Source: JBAZFF01 sp041653495
GTDB lineage: Bacteria; Patescibacteriota; Minisyncoccia; Minisyncoccales; RBG-13-42-11
Assembly: GCA_041653495.1 (NCBI GenBank)
Contig: JBAZFF010000001.1
Coordinates: 12,124-76,123 of the forward strand
Length of the DNA: 64,000 nt
Direction of reading: 5' to 3'
Below, in pieces: positions 56,781 through 64,000 of the stretch (its first letter is position 1; each line of letters opens with the position of its first letter). The notes beneath the pieces are model-generated. The model was not told where the DNA came from. It did not search any database and saw nothing but the letters and a program-made list of their open reading frames with translations. Both the position numbers and the translations under genes were made by a program.

Positions 56781-58002
56781 AAGATTTTAACAAACCGACG
56801 ATCTTTTCAGCGTCCTCTTTGGTGATATTGATGTGGGTCGGAAGATTGAAAGTTGTCTGGGCAAGTCTTTCAGCTTTAGGGCAGGATCCTGGAATGTAAA
56901 AAATCTTATCTGCTTTTGTATCTTTGGGAGCCAAAGGGCTCGTATACCAGTCTCCTATTAGGATATTCTTTCTCCAGAAATATCTGATGATACTATGGGC
57001 CTTGGGATGTTTGACGGTAAACCTCAAATAAACCTGCTGAAAATCCAAGGGAACCTCAAAATCCTTCAGAGAATCCCTGTATATCTTGGCTATTGTTTTC
57101 CTGTGTTCGTTGAATCTATCCATTTTCCCGAACTGCTTTAAGGCTAGGACGGCCAAGGAATTAGGAAGCCTCTTCGGGAAATATCCCGGCATTTTTCCGA
57201 CTTTTTCTTTGGAATGCACCGCCTTTGAAAGCAGATTGATTTTTTGAAAGATCACCAGCAGGTATTTTCCGAATAGCTTATAGGTGGGGAGGATAAGCCA
57301 ATTGAATAAGACAGGATGCAGCAATTGCTGCTTTATCCAAAAAAAACTGGGAAACTTAATGCTTTTATAAATTTTATCTATTTTTAGCGCCAAATCAGAA
57401 TCATTGGTCGTCAGCATCCCTCCGTAAACCGATGAAATAATTTTGTCTCTGGAAAAACTAAAAAAGGCAGCCCTTCCGAAGGTCCCTGTTTTCTTTCCGG
57501 AAAACTGGGCTCCCAGAGAGTGCGCGCAGTCTTCAATTAAAACAAGATTCCTTTTTTGGCAGAACTCGGTTATCTTGTCCATCTCGGCCGGGAGACCGAA
57601 AGTATGCTGAACGATTAAAGCTTTAGATCTCGGAGTTATTTTTCTTTCCAAGTCGTCAAAATCCACATTAAAGCTTTCTTCGTTGCAATCTACATAAACC
57701 GGCTTTAGCCCAGCCCAAATGACGGGATTGGCCGCGGCATTGCAGGTGAAGGCCTGCAAAAGCACTTCGCTTCCCTTTTCAAGACCTAAAGCTTTTAATA
57801 AAACCAAAAGGGAAGATCTCCCGCTGTTGAATGAAAAAGCGTATTTTACCCCCAAGAATTCCTTGAACTTGTTTTCCAACTCCCTTATCGCTTTGCCCGA
57901 CTTCCACATCCAGGGCATAAAGAGGATTAAAAAGGAAAGAAAGACATCGTCTTTCTCCGTATTCGGGGACAAAGAAATTGTTATCGGCTTTAGAAATTTC
58001 AT
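56761..58002 (-). CDS. DegT/DnrJ/EryC1 family PLP aminotransferase
   Basis: 413 aa. FSFNSGRSSLLVLLKALGLE, EVLLQAFTCNAAANPVIWAG, LIEDCAHSLGAQFSGKKTGT and FSFSRDKIISSVYGGML with the Schiff-base Lys. Aminates nucleotide-linked or lipid-linked sugars. There is about 60 aa extra around 200-265 (LLHPVLFNWLILPTYKLFGK), hydrophobic, perhaps a membrane contact. Context between MurF-like and FemAB genes suggests amino-sugar tailoring of wall or glycan precursors. Overlaps the MurF-like gene by 4 bp. Confidence 0.9.
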   Translation of the reverse strand: MKFLKPITISLSPNTEKDDVFLSFLILFMPWMWKSGKAIRELENKFKEFLGVKYAFSFNSGRSSLLVLLKALGLEKGSEVLLQAFTCNAAANPVIWAGLKPVYVDCNEESFNVDFDDLERKITPRSKALIVQHTFGLPAEMDKITEFCQKRNLVLIEDCAHSLGAQFSGKKTGTFGRAAFFSFSRDKIISSVYGGMLTTNDSDLALKIDKIYKSIKFPSFFWIKQQLLHPVLFNWLILPTYKLFGKYLLVIFQKINLLSKAVHSKEKVGKMPGYFPKRLPNSLAVLALKQFGKMDRFNEHRKTIAKIYRDSLKDFEVPLDFQQVYLRFTVKHPKAHSIIRYFWRKNILIGDWYTSPLAPKDTKADKIFYIPGSCPKAERLAQTTFNLPTHINITKEDAEKIVGLLKSYGNKGN

Positions 58003-59444
58003 TTTATTAGCTGCTTCTTCAGTTTTTCGGGGACCCTGCTCTCCAGTATTACGACGTCTCCGGGATCAGTGAGCGCTTTTGTCTTTTTGAGAATATCGTC
58101 AGAATTCCCGATTAAGAATACGTCCGGATTGCCATCCCTAACACTCTCATAAAAATCTCCCGTAGTAAGTATCAATTCACACACTCCTTTAGTCTTTCTC
58201 CCGATTTCCTCGTGCACCTTGTATGAAGCTTTTCCCAATTCAATCAGGCAGGGCATAACCATCACCTTCTTCCCCGGAAGCTTCTTTATATATTCAAGGT
58301 GCGCCAAGATGCCGCTTAAATTGGCGGAATATGTGGCATCCAAGATCTTCAGCCCGCCTATGCCCTCTTTCATCTTTATCCCTCCTATCCTCCCTTTTAT
58401 TTTTTCTGCTCCCTTTGATATTTCCTCTTCTGTCATCCCCAGATACTTAGCCACCGCCACGGCTCCGAAAAAGTTCTCTTCTCCAAGAAACGACGCTTCG
58501 TCTCCGTAGAGCTCTTTCTTTAAGGTTGTCTTTTCGTAAAGCTTTCGGCAATATTCGTTTTTCGCATTGAAAAAAGCTATTCCGTCGGGAGGCAACGACT
58601 CTATGAGCTCGTACTTCCCTTTGATTATGTTTTCTTGGGACCCGAACAGGGCGAGATGCTGCTGGTTTATCCCGGTCAGAACTCCTATTTGGGGCTTTAC
58701 TATGCTGCATGAGCGCCTTATTTCCCCTCTTTTGTAAGCTCCCATTTCGCAGACGAATATCTGGTGCTCTTTGCCGAGCTTGGACAGGACGGTATTGGCT
58801 ACGCCAATTTCGGTGTTGATGTTTCCTTCCGTTTTCAAAACATTGTATTTCTCAGAAAGGATGGTTGAAATGAATTCTTTCGTAGAGCTCTTCCCGTAAG
58901 AGCCGGCAATGCCTATCACTTTCAAGCCCTTGAGGCTTTCTCTTTTCTTTCTGGCTTTATCAAATATGTAAAGTTTGAAGAAAAAAGTCGGGATCTGCAC
59001 TATTAAAATGACTAAGAAAAGGAGAACGGGCATAAGTATCTCGTAAAGCACGATGCTCCCCGGGAATATTGCGGAAAAGAAATAAAAGAAGCCGGCTGAA
59101 GATAAGAGCGCCAAGCTTACCAAAAGTATCATCTTTTTCGTCGAAACCGGGAATTTCCATTTGTTCCTCATCAGGTCAAAGATGGATCTCAACCCCAGCA
59201 GGAAATAAAGCATAAACAGGGCGTTTAGAAACCAATTTCCCACGCCGTCAAGCATGGCCGCAGCAAAAAAGAGAAAAGAAACCAAAACGATGTTTGGGAA
59301 CAGAATCTTCTTATTCCTTGTCAGCTCCTCCCTGAAGCGGTCTACCCTGTATTCCTTTATCTGCCATATATATAAGGAAAATAATATCCTCTGGAGTATG
59401 TGGAAGGCCCAGAAAAAGACGATAAACAGATATATATAATTCAT
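57999..59444 (-). CDS. murF: MurF-like Mur ligase with N-terminal membrane region
   Basis: 481 aa. Residues ~1-160 hold four to five membrane helices, not found in classic MurF. The ATP-binding motif is GIAGSYGKSSTKEFI (~175-190), then EMGAYKRGEI, LTGINQQHLALFGSQENIIK, FFNAKNEY and the C-terminal domain ILDATYSANLSG, VMVMPCLIELG. MurF adds D-Ala-D-Ala to the UDP-MurNAc tripeptide. The membrane-tethered form may act on a different, perhaps lipid-linked, substrate. Overlaps both neighbours by 4 bp. Confidence 0.85.
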   Translation of the reverse strand: MNYIYLFIVFFWAFHILQRILFSLYIWQIKEYRVDRFREELTRNKKILFPNIVLVSFLFFAAAMLDGVGNWFLNALFMLYFLLGLRSIFDLMRNKWKFPVSTKKMILLVSLALLSSAGFFYFFSAIFPGSIVLYEILMPVLLFLVILIVQIPTFFFKLYIFDKARKKRESLKGLKVIGIAGSYGKSSTKEFISTILSEKYNVLKTEGNINTEIGVANTVLSKLGKEHQIFVCEMGAYKRGEIRRSCSIVKPQIGVLTGINQQHLALFGSQENIIKGKYELIESLPPDGIAFFNAKNEYCRKLYEKTTLKKELYGDEASFLGEENFFGAVAVAKYLGMTEEEISKGAEKIKGRIGGIKMKEGIGGLKILDATYSANLSGILAHLEYIKKLPGKKVMVMPCLIELGKASYKVHEEIGRKTKGVCELILTTGDFYESVRDGNPDVFLIGNSDDILKKTKALTDPGDVVILESRVPEKLKKQLIK

Positions 59445-60409
59445 AATATTATCCTAACCATATTATATAAAAAATACCAAGGGCGGCTGAAAACCATTTC
59501 TTTCCCCTCTCCGTATTCCACTTCCATTCCATTAAAGCTTTTCTTCATCTTCGTGACCCCGGGCCACTTCTTCTCGTTTATCCCCCAGAAATCGCACCAT
59601 TTAAGGCCCATTCTCTTCGCTTCCTGCATTATACCCCATCTGATGAGATAAGGCGCTTTTAAGTCCCTGTACGAATAGTTAAATCCGGAGTGCAGGGTGG
59701 TGGCCGTATCTCCGAAGAATACGGCCAAAGTGGCCACTACGGGCTTGTTTTTGTACTTGATTAAGAATATCCTGGTTTTCAAGTCCCTTCCGTTGAGATC
59801 CATAAGTTTCCTGTAATGGGATTCGGGGAAGGACCTGAACTCCTGCCTTTCCTTGGTTTTCCCCAATAATCTGTAAAAATCAGAAGAATAATGGTCGGAC
59901 AAGCTGATGCGTATATCCTTTCTCTGGGCCAGCTTAATATTGTATCTGGTCCTTTTCTCAAAAGACTTGAGTATGTCTTCCTCTTCCCTGTCTAGGTCAA
60001 CTAACAATGTCTTTTCAGGCTGCGTCCTTTTTGTGGCAGGTTTCAAGATGAAACTTGTTATCGGCAAATTAAAAACGGGTTCTATCCTCAAAAAAATAAC
60101 ACCTTTCTTTTTGGCCAGGGATTTCAATTCTTCCAGGAGCAGATCTAAAGATGCCTCGTCTTTCCCGTCTGAGGGGAAGACGGGGCCGTAAGGGATATAA
60201 AAATAGCTTTTGAATTTCATTTTTTCCTCAATCACTTGGGCAGCCAGGGAAATTTTCCCCTCCTTTTTCACTAAGATTCTCCAGACATTTTTGGAAAGGC
60301 CCTTCTGAAACTCCCCCCATTCAAAAGATTGGAGGAAGCTGGCTTTGTTTTCCAAGATGAAATCGTTCCATAAATCCCTTTTTGAATTTTCGATGAATTC
60401 CAGTTCCAT
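59441..60409 (-). CDS. FemAB-type aminoacyltransferase, second copy
   Basis: 322 aa. FLQSFEWGEFQKGLSKNVWR, YIPYGPVFP, FEKRTRYNIKLAQRKDI, FSGDTA-like LAVFFGDTATTLHSGFNYSY, LIRWGIMQEAKRMGLKWCDF, MKKSFNGMEVEYGEGKEMVF. Same family and operon as 55752-56780 but clearly diverged, so the two probably add different residues of an interpeptide bridge or act in sequence. Last base of the upstream hydrolase gene overlaps its start. Confidence 0.92.
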   Translation of the reverse strand: MELEFIENSKRDLWNDFILENKASFLQSFEWGEFQKGLSKNVWRILVKKEGKISLAAQVIEEKMKFKSYFYIPYGPVFPSDGKDEASLDLLLEELKSLAKKKGVIFLRIEPVFNLPITSFILKPATKRTQPEKTLLVDLDREEEDILKSFEKRTRYNIKLAQRKDIRISLSDHYSSDFYRLLGKTKERQEFRSFPESHYRKLMDLNGRDLKTRIFLIKYKNKPVVATLAVFFGDTATTLHSGFNYSYRDLKAPYLIRWGIMQEAKRMGLKWCDFWGINEKKWPGVTKMKKSFNGMEVEYGEGKEMVFSRPWYFLYNMVRIIL

Positions 60410-61206
60410 TAATGGAAAAAATTCTTAATATGTTCGGCAAGAGTCTCGGGACATTCCAAATGGGGGCTGTGTCCCGCATCTTTGAGAATCTCCAAGCGGG
60501 AGTTGTTTATGTTTTTATTGAATATGTGGGCGTATTTTAAAGGCACCATTTTGTCCTTGTCCCCCCAGATTATCAGGGTTTCTTGCCTTAAGTGAGGGAG
60601 TTCGGGAAGGAGGTCCTCGTACAGCACCTTTTTTACGGTGTCCTTCATAATGCCGTCCGCCTTGGCGTAGTCCCGGTTGCGGATCATCTTGTAAAAGAAA
60701 TTCCTGACCCCGTCCTTGAACCTTAACATTACTTTAGGGGTGAATAACGCATTCCCGATTGCAGCCGCAGAAAAGATCAAAAATCCCTTAAAGCCCTGCC
60801 ATTCGTGCTTGGGTTTTATTCCGGCGGAATCCAAAAGTATCAGTTTTCTTACGTTTTCAGGATGCTTTACACAGAATTTAATTGATACTCTTCCCCCGAA
60901 GGAATGCCCCAGCAGGAAGAACGGAGAAACAAAGCTCTTTTCCTTCTCTTTGATTTCTTCAAGGAAGCAGGATAAGAATTCCATGTAATCCCCCACTGAC
61001 CAGGGATCGTAGGGCGGAGGGGTCTTTCCGAACCCGGGAAGGTCAGGTACCAATAATGTATACCCCTGCTTTGACAATATTCTCAATATGCGGACCCAGG
61101 AGTCCGAGCTCCCGCCCCAGCCGTGCAAGACCAAAATCGCAGGACCCTCCCCTGCGATCTTATAAGTAACTTTTATGCCGTTTACCAGGATTTTATCCTC
61201 TTTCAT
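60409..61206 (-). CDS. Alpha/beta-fold hydrolase
   Basis: 265 aa. Oxyanion region LHGWGGSSDSW, nucleophile elbow LLGHSFGGR, acid WGDKDKMVPLKYA and His in DAGHSPHLECPE: a full catalytic triad. Substrate unknown; such enzymes include esterases and C-C hydrolases. It lies between serS (4-bp overlap) and femAB, so a wall-linked substrate is possible. Confidence 0.93.
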   Translation of the reverse strand: MKEDKILVNGIKVTYKIAGEGPAILVLHGWGGSSDSWVRILRILSKQGYTLLVPDLPGFGKTPPPYDPWSVGDYMEFLSCFLEEIKEKEKSFVSPFFLLGHSFGGRVSIKFCVKHPENVRKLILLDSAGIKPKHEWQGFKGFLIFSAAAIGNALFTPKVMLRFKDGVRNFFYKMIRNRDYAKADGIMKDTVKKVLYEDLLPELPHLRQETLIIWGDKDKMVPLKYAHIFNKNINNSRLEILKDAGHSPHLECPETLAEHIKNFFH

Positions 61207-62462
61207 TTAATAGATTTGAAATCTAAATATTTCTGAAGGGCTTTCGGCACCTCTATGCTCCCGTCTTTCTGCTGGTAATTCTCCATGATGGCAATGAGTA
61301 TTCTGCCTATGGCGAAAGCCGTGCCGTTTAGGGTGTGGACGAAATTAAAGTTCCCGTTCTTATCCCTGTATCTTATATTAAGCCTCCTGGCCTGAAAATC
61401 GGTGCAATTGGAAGTTGAATGGGTCTCCCTGTATCTGTTCTCCAGCGGAATCCAGGCTTCTATGTCGTATTTCTCGGCGGCCGGAACTCCCAAATCCCCG
61501 GAAGCTATATGGACGACTTGGAAGGGAACTCCCAGTTCTTTCATAAGCTCCTTTTCCATGCTTAACAAAAGCTTGTGCTCTTTGACGGAATCCTCCGGCT
61601 TTGAATAGCTGAACATCTCCAGCTTGTCGAACTGATGCACTCTCAAGATGCCCTTGGTGTCCTTCCCGTAGGACCCGGCCTCCCTCCTGAAACAAGTCGA
61701 AAACCCTACATATCTTCTGGGTAAATCTTTTTCCTCAAACACTTCTCCAGAATGCATGCCTCCCAGGGGCTGTTCGGCCGTGCCAGCCAAGAATAAATCG
61801 TCTTTGGGTAGATAATAAGCGTCTTCGTCGTTCCCCTGTTCCAAGAATCCCATGCCCTTTGCAATCTCGGGTTTTAGCATTACCGGGGGAATAACGGGAA
61901 TGAAGCCGTTCTTGGTCAATTTTTCCAGGACCAGATTAATTATGGCGAATTCCATCAAGGCTAAATTCCCTTTTAAGAACCCGAATCTGCTGCCGGATGT
62001 CTTTGCCGCCCTCTTTGTGTCTATTATATCTAAAGCTTCCCCCAAATCCATGTAGCTTTTCGGTATGAAATCAAATTCTGTTTTTTTCCCAATCTGTTCT
62101 TCAACCACGTTTTCTGAATCGTCCTTGCCGACGGGGACCGAATCCAGAGGGAGGTTGGGAATCTGCATCAAAAGATTCTGCAGCTCCCCGTCTATTGCAT
62201 TCATTTTCTCTTCCAGCTTGTCATTATTGCCGTCCAGCTCCTTCATCTGCATTATTATCGCCTTTTTATCATCTTCCTTCGCCCCTGCAATCTTCTTGGA
62301 AGCTTCGTTCTTCTTTGCGTTCATGTCTTCTAAGGCCTGGAGGCATTCCCTTTTCTGCCTGTCCAATTCCAAAATCTTGTCTGTGTCCACCTCAATATTC
62401 TTTTTCCTGGCTCCTTCCCTTACTGTTCCCGGATTTTGACGAATGAATTTGATATCTAGCAT
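61203..62462 (-). CDS. serS: Seryl-tRNA synthetase
   Basis: 419 aa. N-terminal tRNA-binding coiled coil (~30-100), class II motif 2 YVGFSTCFRREAGSYGKDTK, GILRVHQFDKLEMF, and motif 3 LNGTAFAIGRILIAIMENYQ. Full length. Ser-tRNA is a donor for some Fem-type transferases, two of which are in the same operon. It lies 9 bp after lysS. Confidence 0.98.
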   Translation of the reverse strand: MLDIKFIRQNPGTVREGARKKNIEVDTDKILELDRQKRECLQALEDMNAKKNEASKKIAGAKEDDKKAIIMQMKELDGNNDKLEEKMNAIDGELQNLLMQIPNLPLDSVPVGKDDSENVVEEQIGKKTEFDFIPKSYMDLGEALDIIDTKRAAKTSGSRFGFLKGNLALMEFAIINLVLEKLTKNGFIPVIPPVMLKPEIAKGMGFLEQGNDEDAYYLPKDDLFLAGTAEQPLGGMHSGEVFEEKDLPRRYVGFSTCFRREAGSYGKDTKGILRVHQFDKLEMFSYSKPEDSVKEHKLLLSMEKELMKELGVPFQVVHIASGDLGVPAAEKYDIEAWIPLENRYRETHSTSNCTDFQARRLNIRYRDKNGNFNFVHTLNGTAFAIGRILIAIMENYQQKDGSIEVPKALQKYLDFKSIK

Positions 62463-62471
62463 ATTTTTAGT

Positions 62472-63932
62472 TTATTTATTTTTCCTCATCGGCGGTTGAA
62501 ATACCGTTTCCCTGATGGGTCTGTCCATCAACGCGGCAAAAAGTCTTTCTGACAATCCGAATCCGGCTGTCGGAGGCATGCCGTATTCTAAGGCTTCAAT
62601 AAAGTCGCTGTCCATCATCTGCGCTTCCTTGTCACCCGATTCCCTCAACTCCATCTGCTCTTTGAACCTGGCCCTTTGGTCTATGGGATCATTAAGCTCT
62701 GAATATCCGTTCCCGAGCTCCGTCCCACAAGCGACGGGCTGCATTCTCTGGACTCTCTTGGGGCTTTTTAAGTCTTTCTTGGCGAGAGGAGATATTAAAA
62801 CGGGAGGATTTACCAAGAAACAAGGGTCAATCAAAGTCGGCCTCACTTCTTTTTTATAGATCATATCTATCAGTCTCCCCTTCCCGATCTTGTCGCTAAC
62901 CAATAGTCCGATTTTCTTTGCGTAGGCCGAAAGGGACTTCTCATTCACTCCGTCCAGGTCAAGCCCGGTTTTCTTCTTAAAAATATCGAAATAATCTATC
63001 CTGGGCCAATCTCTCCCCCAATCAATCTCTCTCCCCTTGCAGATAGTTTTCAGTCCTCCGGCAGTCTGCTTCACCACATACTTGTACATTCTTTCCACAA
63101 GATTCATAAGCTGCTTGTAGTCGGCATAAGCCCAATAGAATTCCAGAGACAAGTAATCTTGGAGGTGCTCATTGTCAATCCCCTCGTTCCTGAACACCTT
63201 TCCTATTTCATAAACTTTTTCAAACCCCCCTATTATGAACTTCTTCAAGGGAAGCTCCAAAGAGATCCTCAAATAGAAATCCGTGTTTAAGGCGTCGTGA
63301 TGGGTCACAAAGGGAGTGGCATCGGCGCCTCCGGCAATGGGCTCTAAAGCTGCTGTATCCACTTCCATAAATCCTTCTTTCTCCAGGAACTCCCTGATTG
63401 ACCTCCAAAATACCGATTTCTTTTTGAAAATGTCCCTTTCTTCCGGATTCATTATTAAGTCTAAATATCTCTGCCTTAATCTTAATTCTATGTCCTGTAT
63501 CCCGTGCCATTTTTCCGGCAAAGGAAGGAGACTTTTAGACAGCATCTTATAATCTGCTATTTCTATTGACTGCTGGCCCTTCTGGGTTTTAAAAAGTATT
63601 CCTCTTATTTCCAAAAAATCCCCGATGTCGAAATTATCAAGAAAGAATCTATAGCTCTCTTGGCCCACCCTGTTTTCCTTCAAGAACCCCTGAATCTTCC
63701 CTGTTCCGTCTTCCATGTCCAAAAAGGTGAGGCCTCCGTGCCCTCTCAAGGACTTCATCCTCCCGGCCAAAGTTATTTCCTTCTCTGACTTTGAAATAGA
63801 ATTGAAATCGGCCAAGGCGTCCGCTATCAAGTGAGTCCTGCTCGTCTGGGCAGGATAAGCCGTCCCCTGGGCCCTGGAAATGTTCTCAATCTTTTTCAGC
63901 CTGTTTTTTCTTATTTCTCCTAATGTTTTCAT
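62472..63932 (-). CDS. lysS: Lysyl-tRNA synthetase, class II
   Basis: 486 aa from ATG 63930-63932 (MKTLGEIRKNRLKKIENI). OB-fold tRNA-binding domain (ITLAGRMKSLRGHGGLTFLD), motif 2 VFRNEGIDNEHLQDYLSLEF, motif 3 GFGLSERLFAALMDRPIRET. Attaches Lys to tRNA-Lys, whose gene is at 48.2 kb. First gene seen of the wall operon. 63933-64000 holds only upstream sequence. Confidence 0.97.
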   Translation of the reverse strand: MKTLGEIRKNRLKKIENISRAQGTAYPAQTSRTHLIADALADFNSISKSEKEITLAGRMKSLRGHGGLTFLDMEDGTGKIQGFLKENRVGQESYRFFLDNFDIGDFLEIRGILFKTQKGQQSIEIADYKMLSKSLLPLPEKWHGIQDIELRLRQRYLDLIMNPEERDIFKKKSVFWRSIREFLEKEGFMEVDTAALEPIAGGADATPFVTHHDALNTDFYLRISLELPLKKFIIGGFEKVYEIGKVFRNEGIDNEHLQDYLSLEFYWAYADYKQLMNLVERMYKYVVKQTAGGLKTICKGREIDWGRDWPRIDYFDIFKKKTGLDLDGVNEKSLSAYAKKIGLLVSDKIGKGRLIDMIYKKEVRPTLIDPCFLVNPPVLISPLAKKDLKSPKRVQRMQPVACGTELGNGYSELNDPIDQRARFKEQMELRESGDKEAQMMDSDFIEALEYGMPPTAGFGLSERLFAALMDRPIRETVFQPPMRKNK

Positions 63933-64000
63933 ATTATTCTCTAAGCTTACTCCCAAAAATGCATAATTTCAAGCTAATTTCCCTCTGAAAAATACCAGTT

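Overview
The window reads as a stretch of a Patescibacteria (Candidate Phyla Radiation) chromosome, most likely Parcubacteria-like. This is inferred from gene content and style: very compact operons with 4-bp ATGA overlaps, standard code 11, many small secreted or membrane proteins of unknown function, C-rich secreted proteins of the type common in Parcubacteria, FemAB- and MurF-like wall genes, and almost no biosynthetic genes. No rRNA gene is present, so the placement is not proven.

Region 1 (1-16.3 kb) is an accessory island. It opens with a three-gene minus-strand cluster: a type III restriction-modification pair (mod, res) followed by a PHP-domain/SMC-like ATPase that runs off the left edge. 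From 7.15 to 16.3 kb follows a chain of small independent units: a tautomerase-like protein, a PurM-like protein, Fic, AbiEi/AbiEii, DacA, HTH/Doc and several unknowns. A short dispersed repeat (core GGTAGATTGTGAGACA) occurs nine times here, always in the same orientation, between the terminator of one unit and the promoter of the next. I did not see it elsewhere in the window. This cassette-like layout is the most unusual feature. The Doc toxin is broken while its HTH partner is intact.

Region 2 (16.3-36.4 kb) starts where a truncated secreted-protein gene abuts obg. It holds obg, a Nudix hydrolase, a primase-like gene with a zinc-ribbon partner, a PP2C-like phosphatase, a DEAD-box helicase, typA (with a terminator hairpin in its leader), a cold-shock protein, an ECF sigma operon with an RsiV-like membrane protein and an anti-sigma-like protein, YggU/DUF456 proteins, slipin, PspC, a PPAT-AlkD fusion and tgt.

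Region 3 (36.4-48.3 kb) holds uppS, an FAD oxidoreductase, rpmA, pyrG, rplI, an S41 protease, a MacAB-type efflux operon with small secreted proteins, a second ECF sigma/membrane-protein pair and tRNA-Lys. A matching promoter-like motif lies upstream of the sigma operon and upstream of the DUF2680-macAB block, suggesting one envelope-stress regulon.

Region 4 (48.3-64 kb) holds the heat-shock genes dnaJ, dnaK, grpE and hrcA (with a CIRCE-like operator), a GT39-like transferase and a long minus-strand operon: lysS, serS, an alpha/beta hydrolase, FemAB, MurF-like, DegT aminotransferase, FemAB, FtsQ-like. The latter joins translation to wall synthesis and division.

Two very short genes missed by length cut-offs have their own promoters and terminators (a 26-aa basic peptide at 32.5 kb and a 23-aa hydrophobic peptide at 53.0 kb). 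Several good promoters place the transcription start at or within a few bases of the ATG, pointing to leaderless mRNAs. All identifications come from reading motifs by eye; no database search was run.
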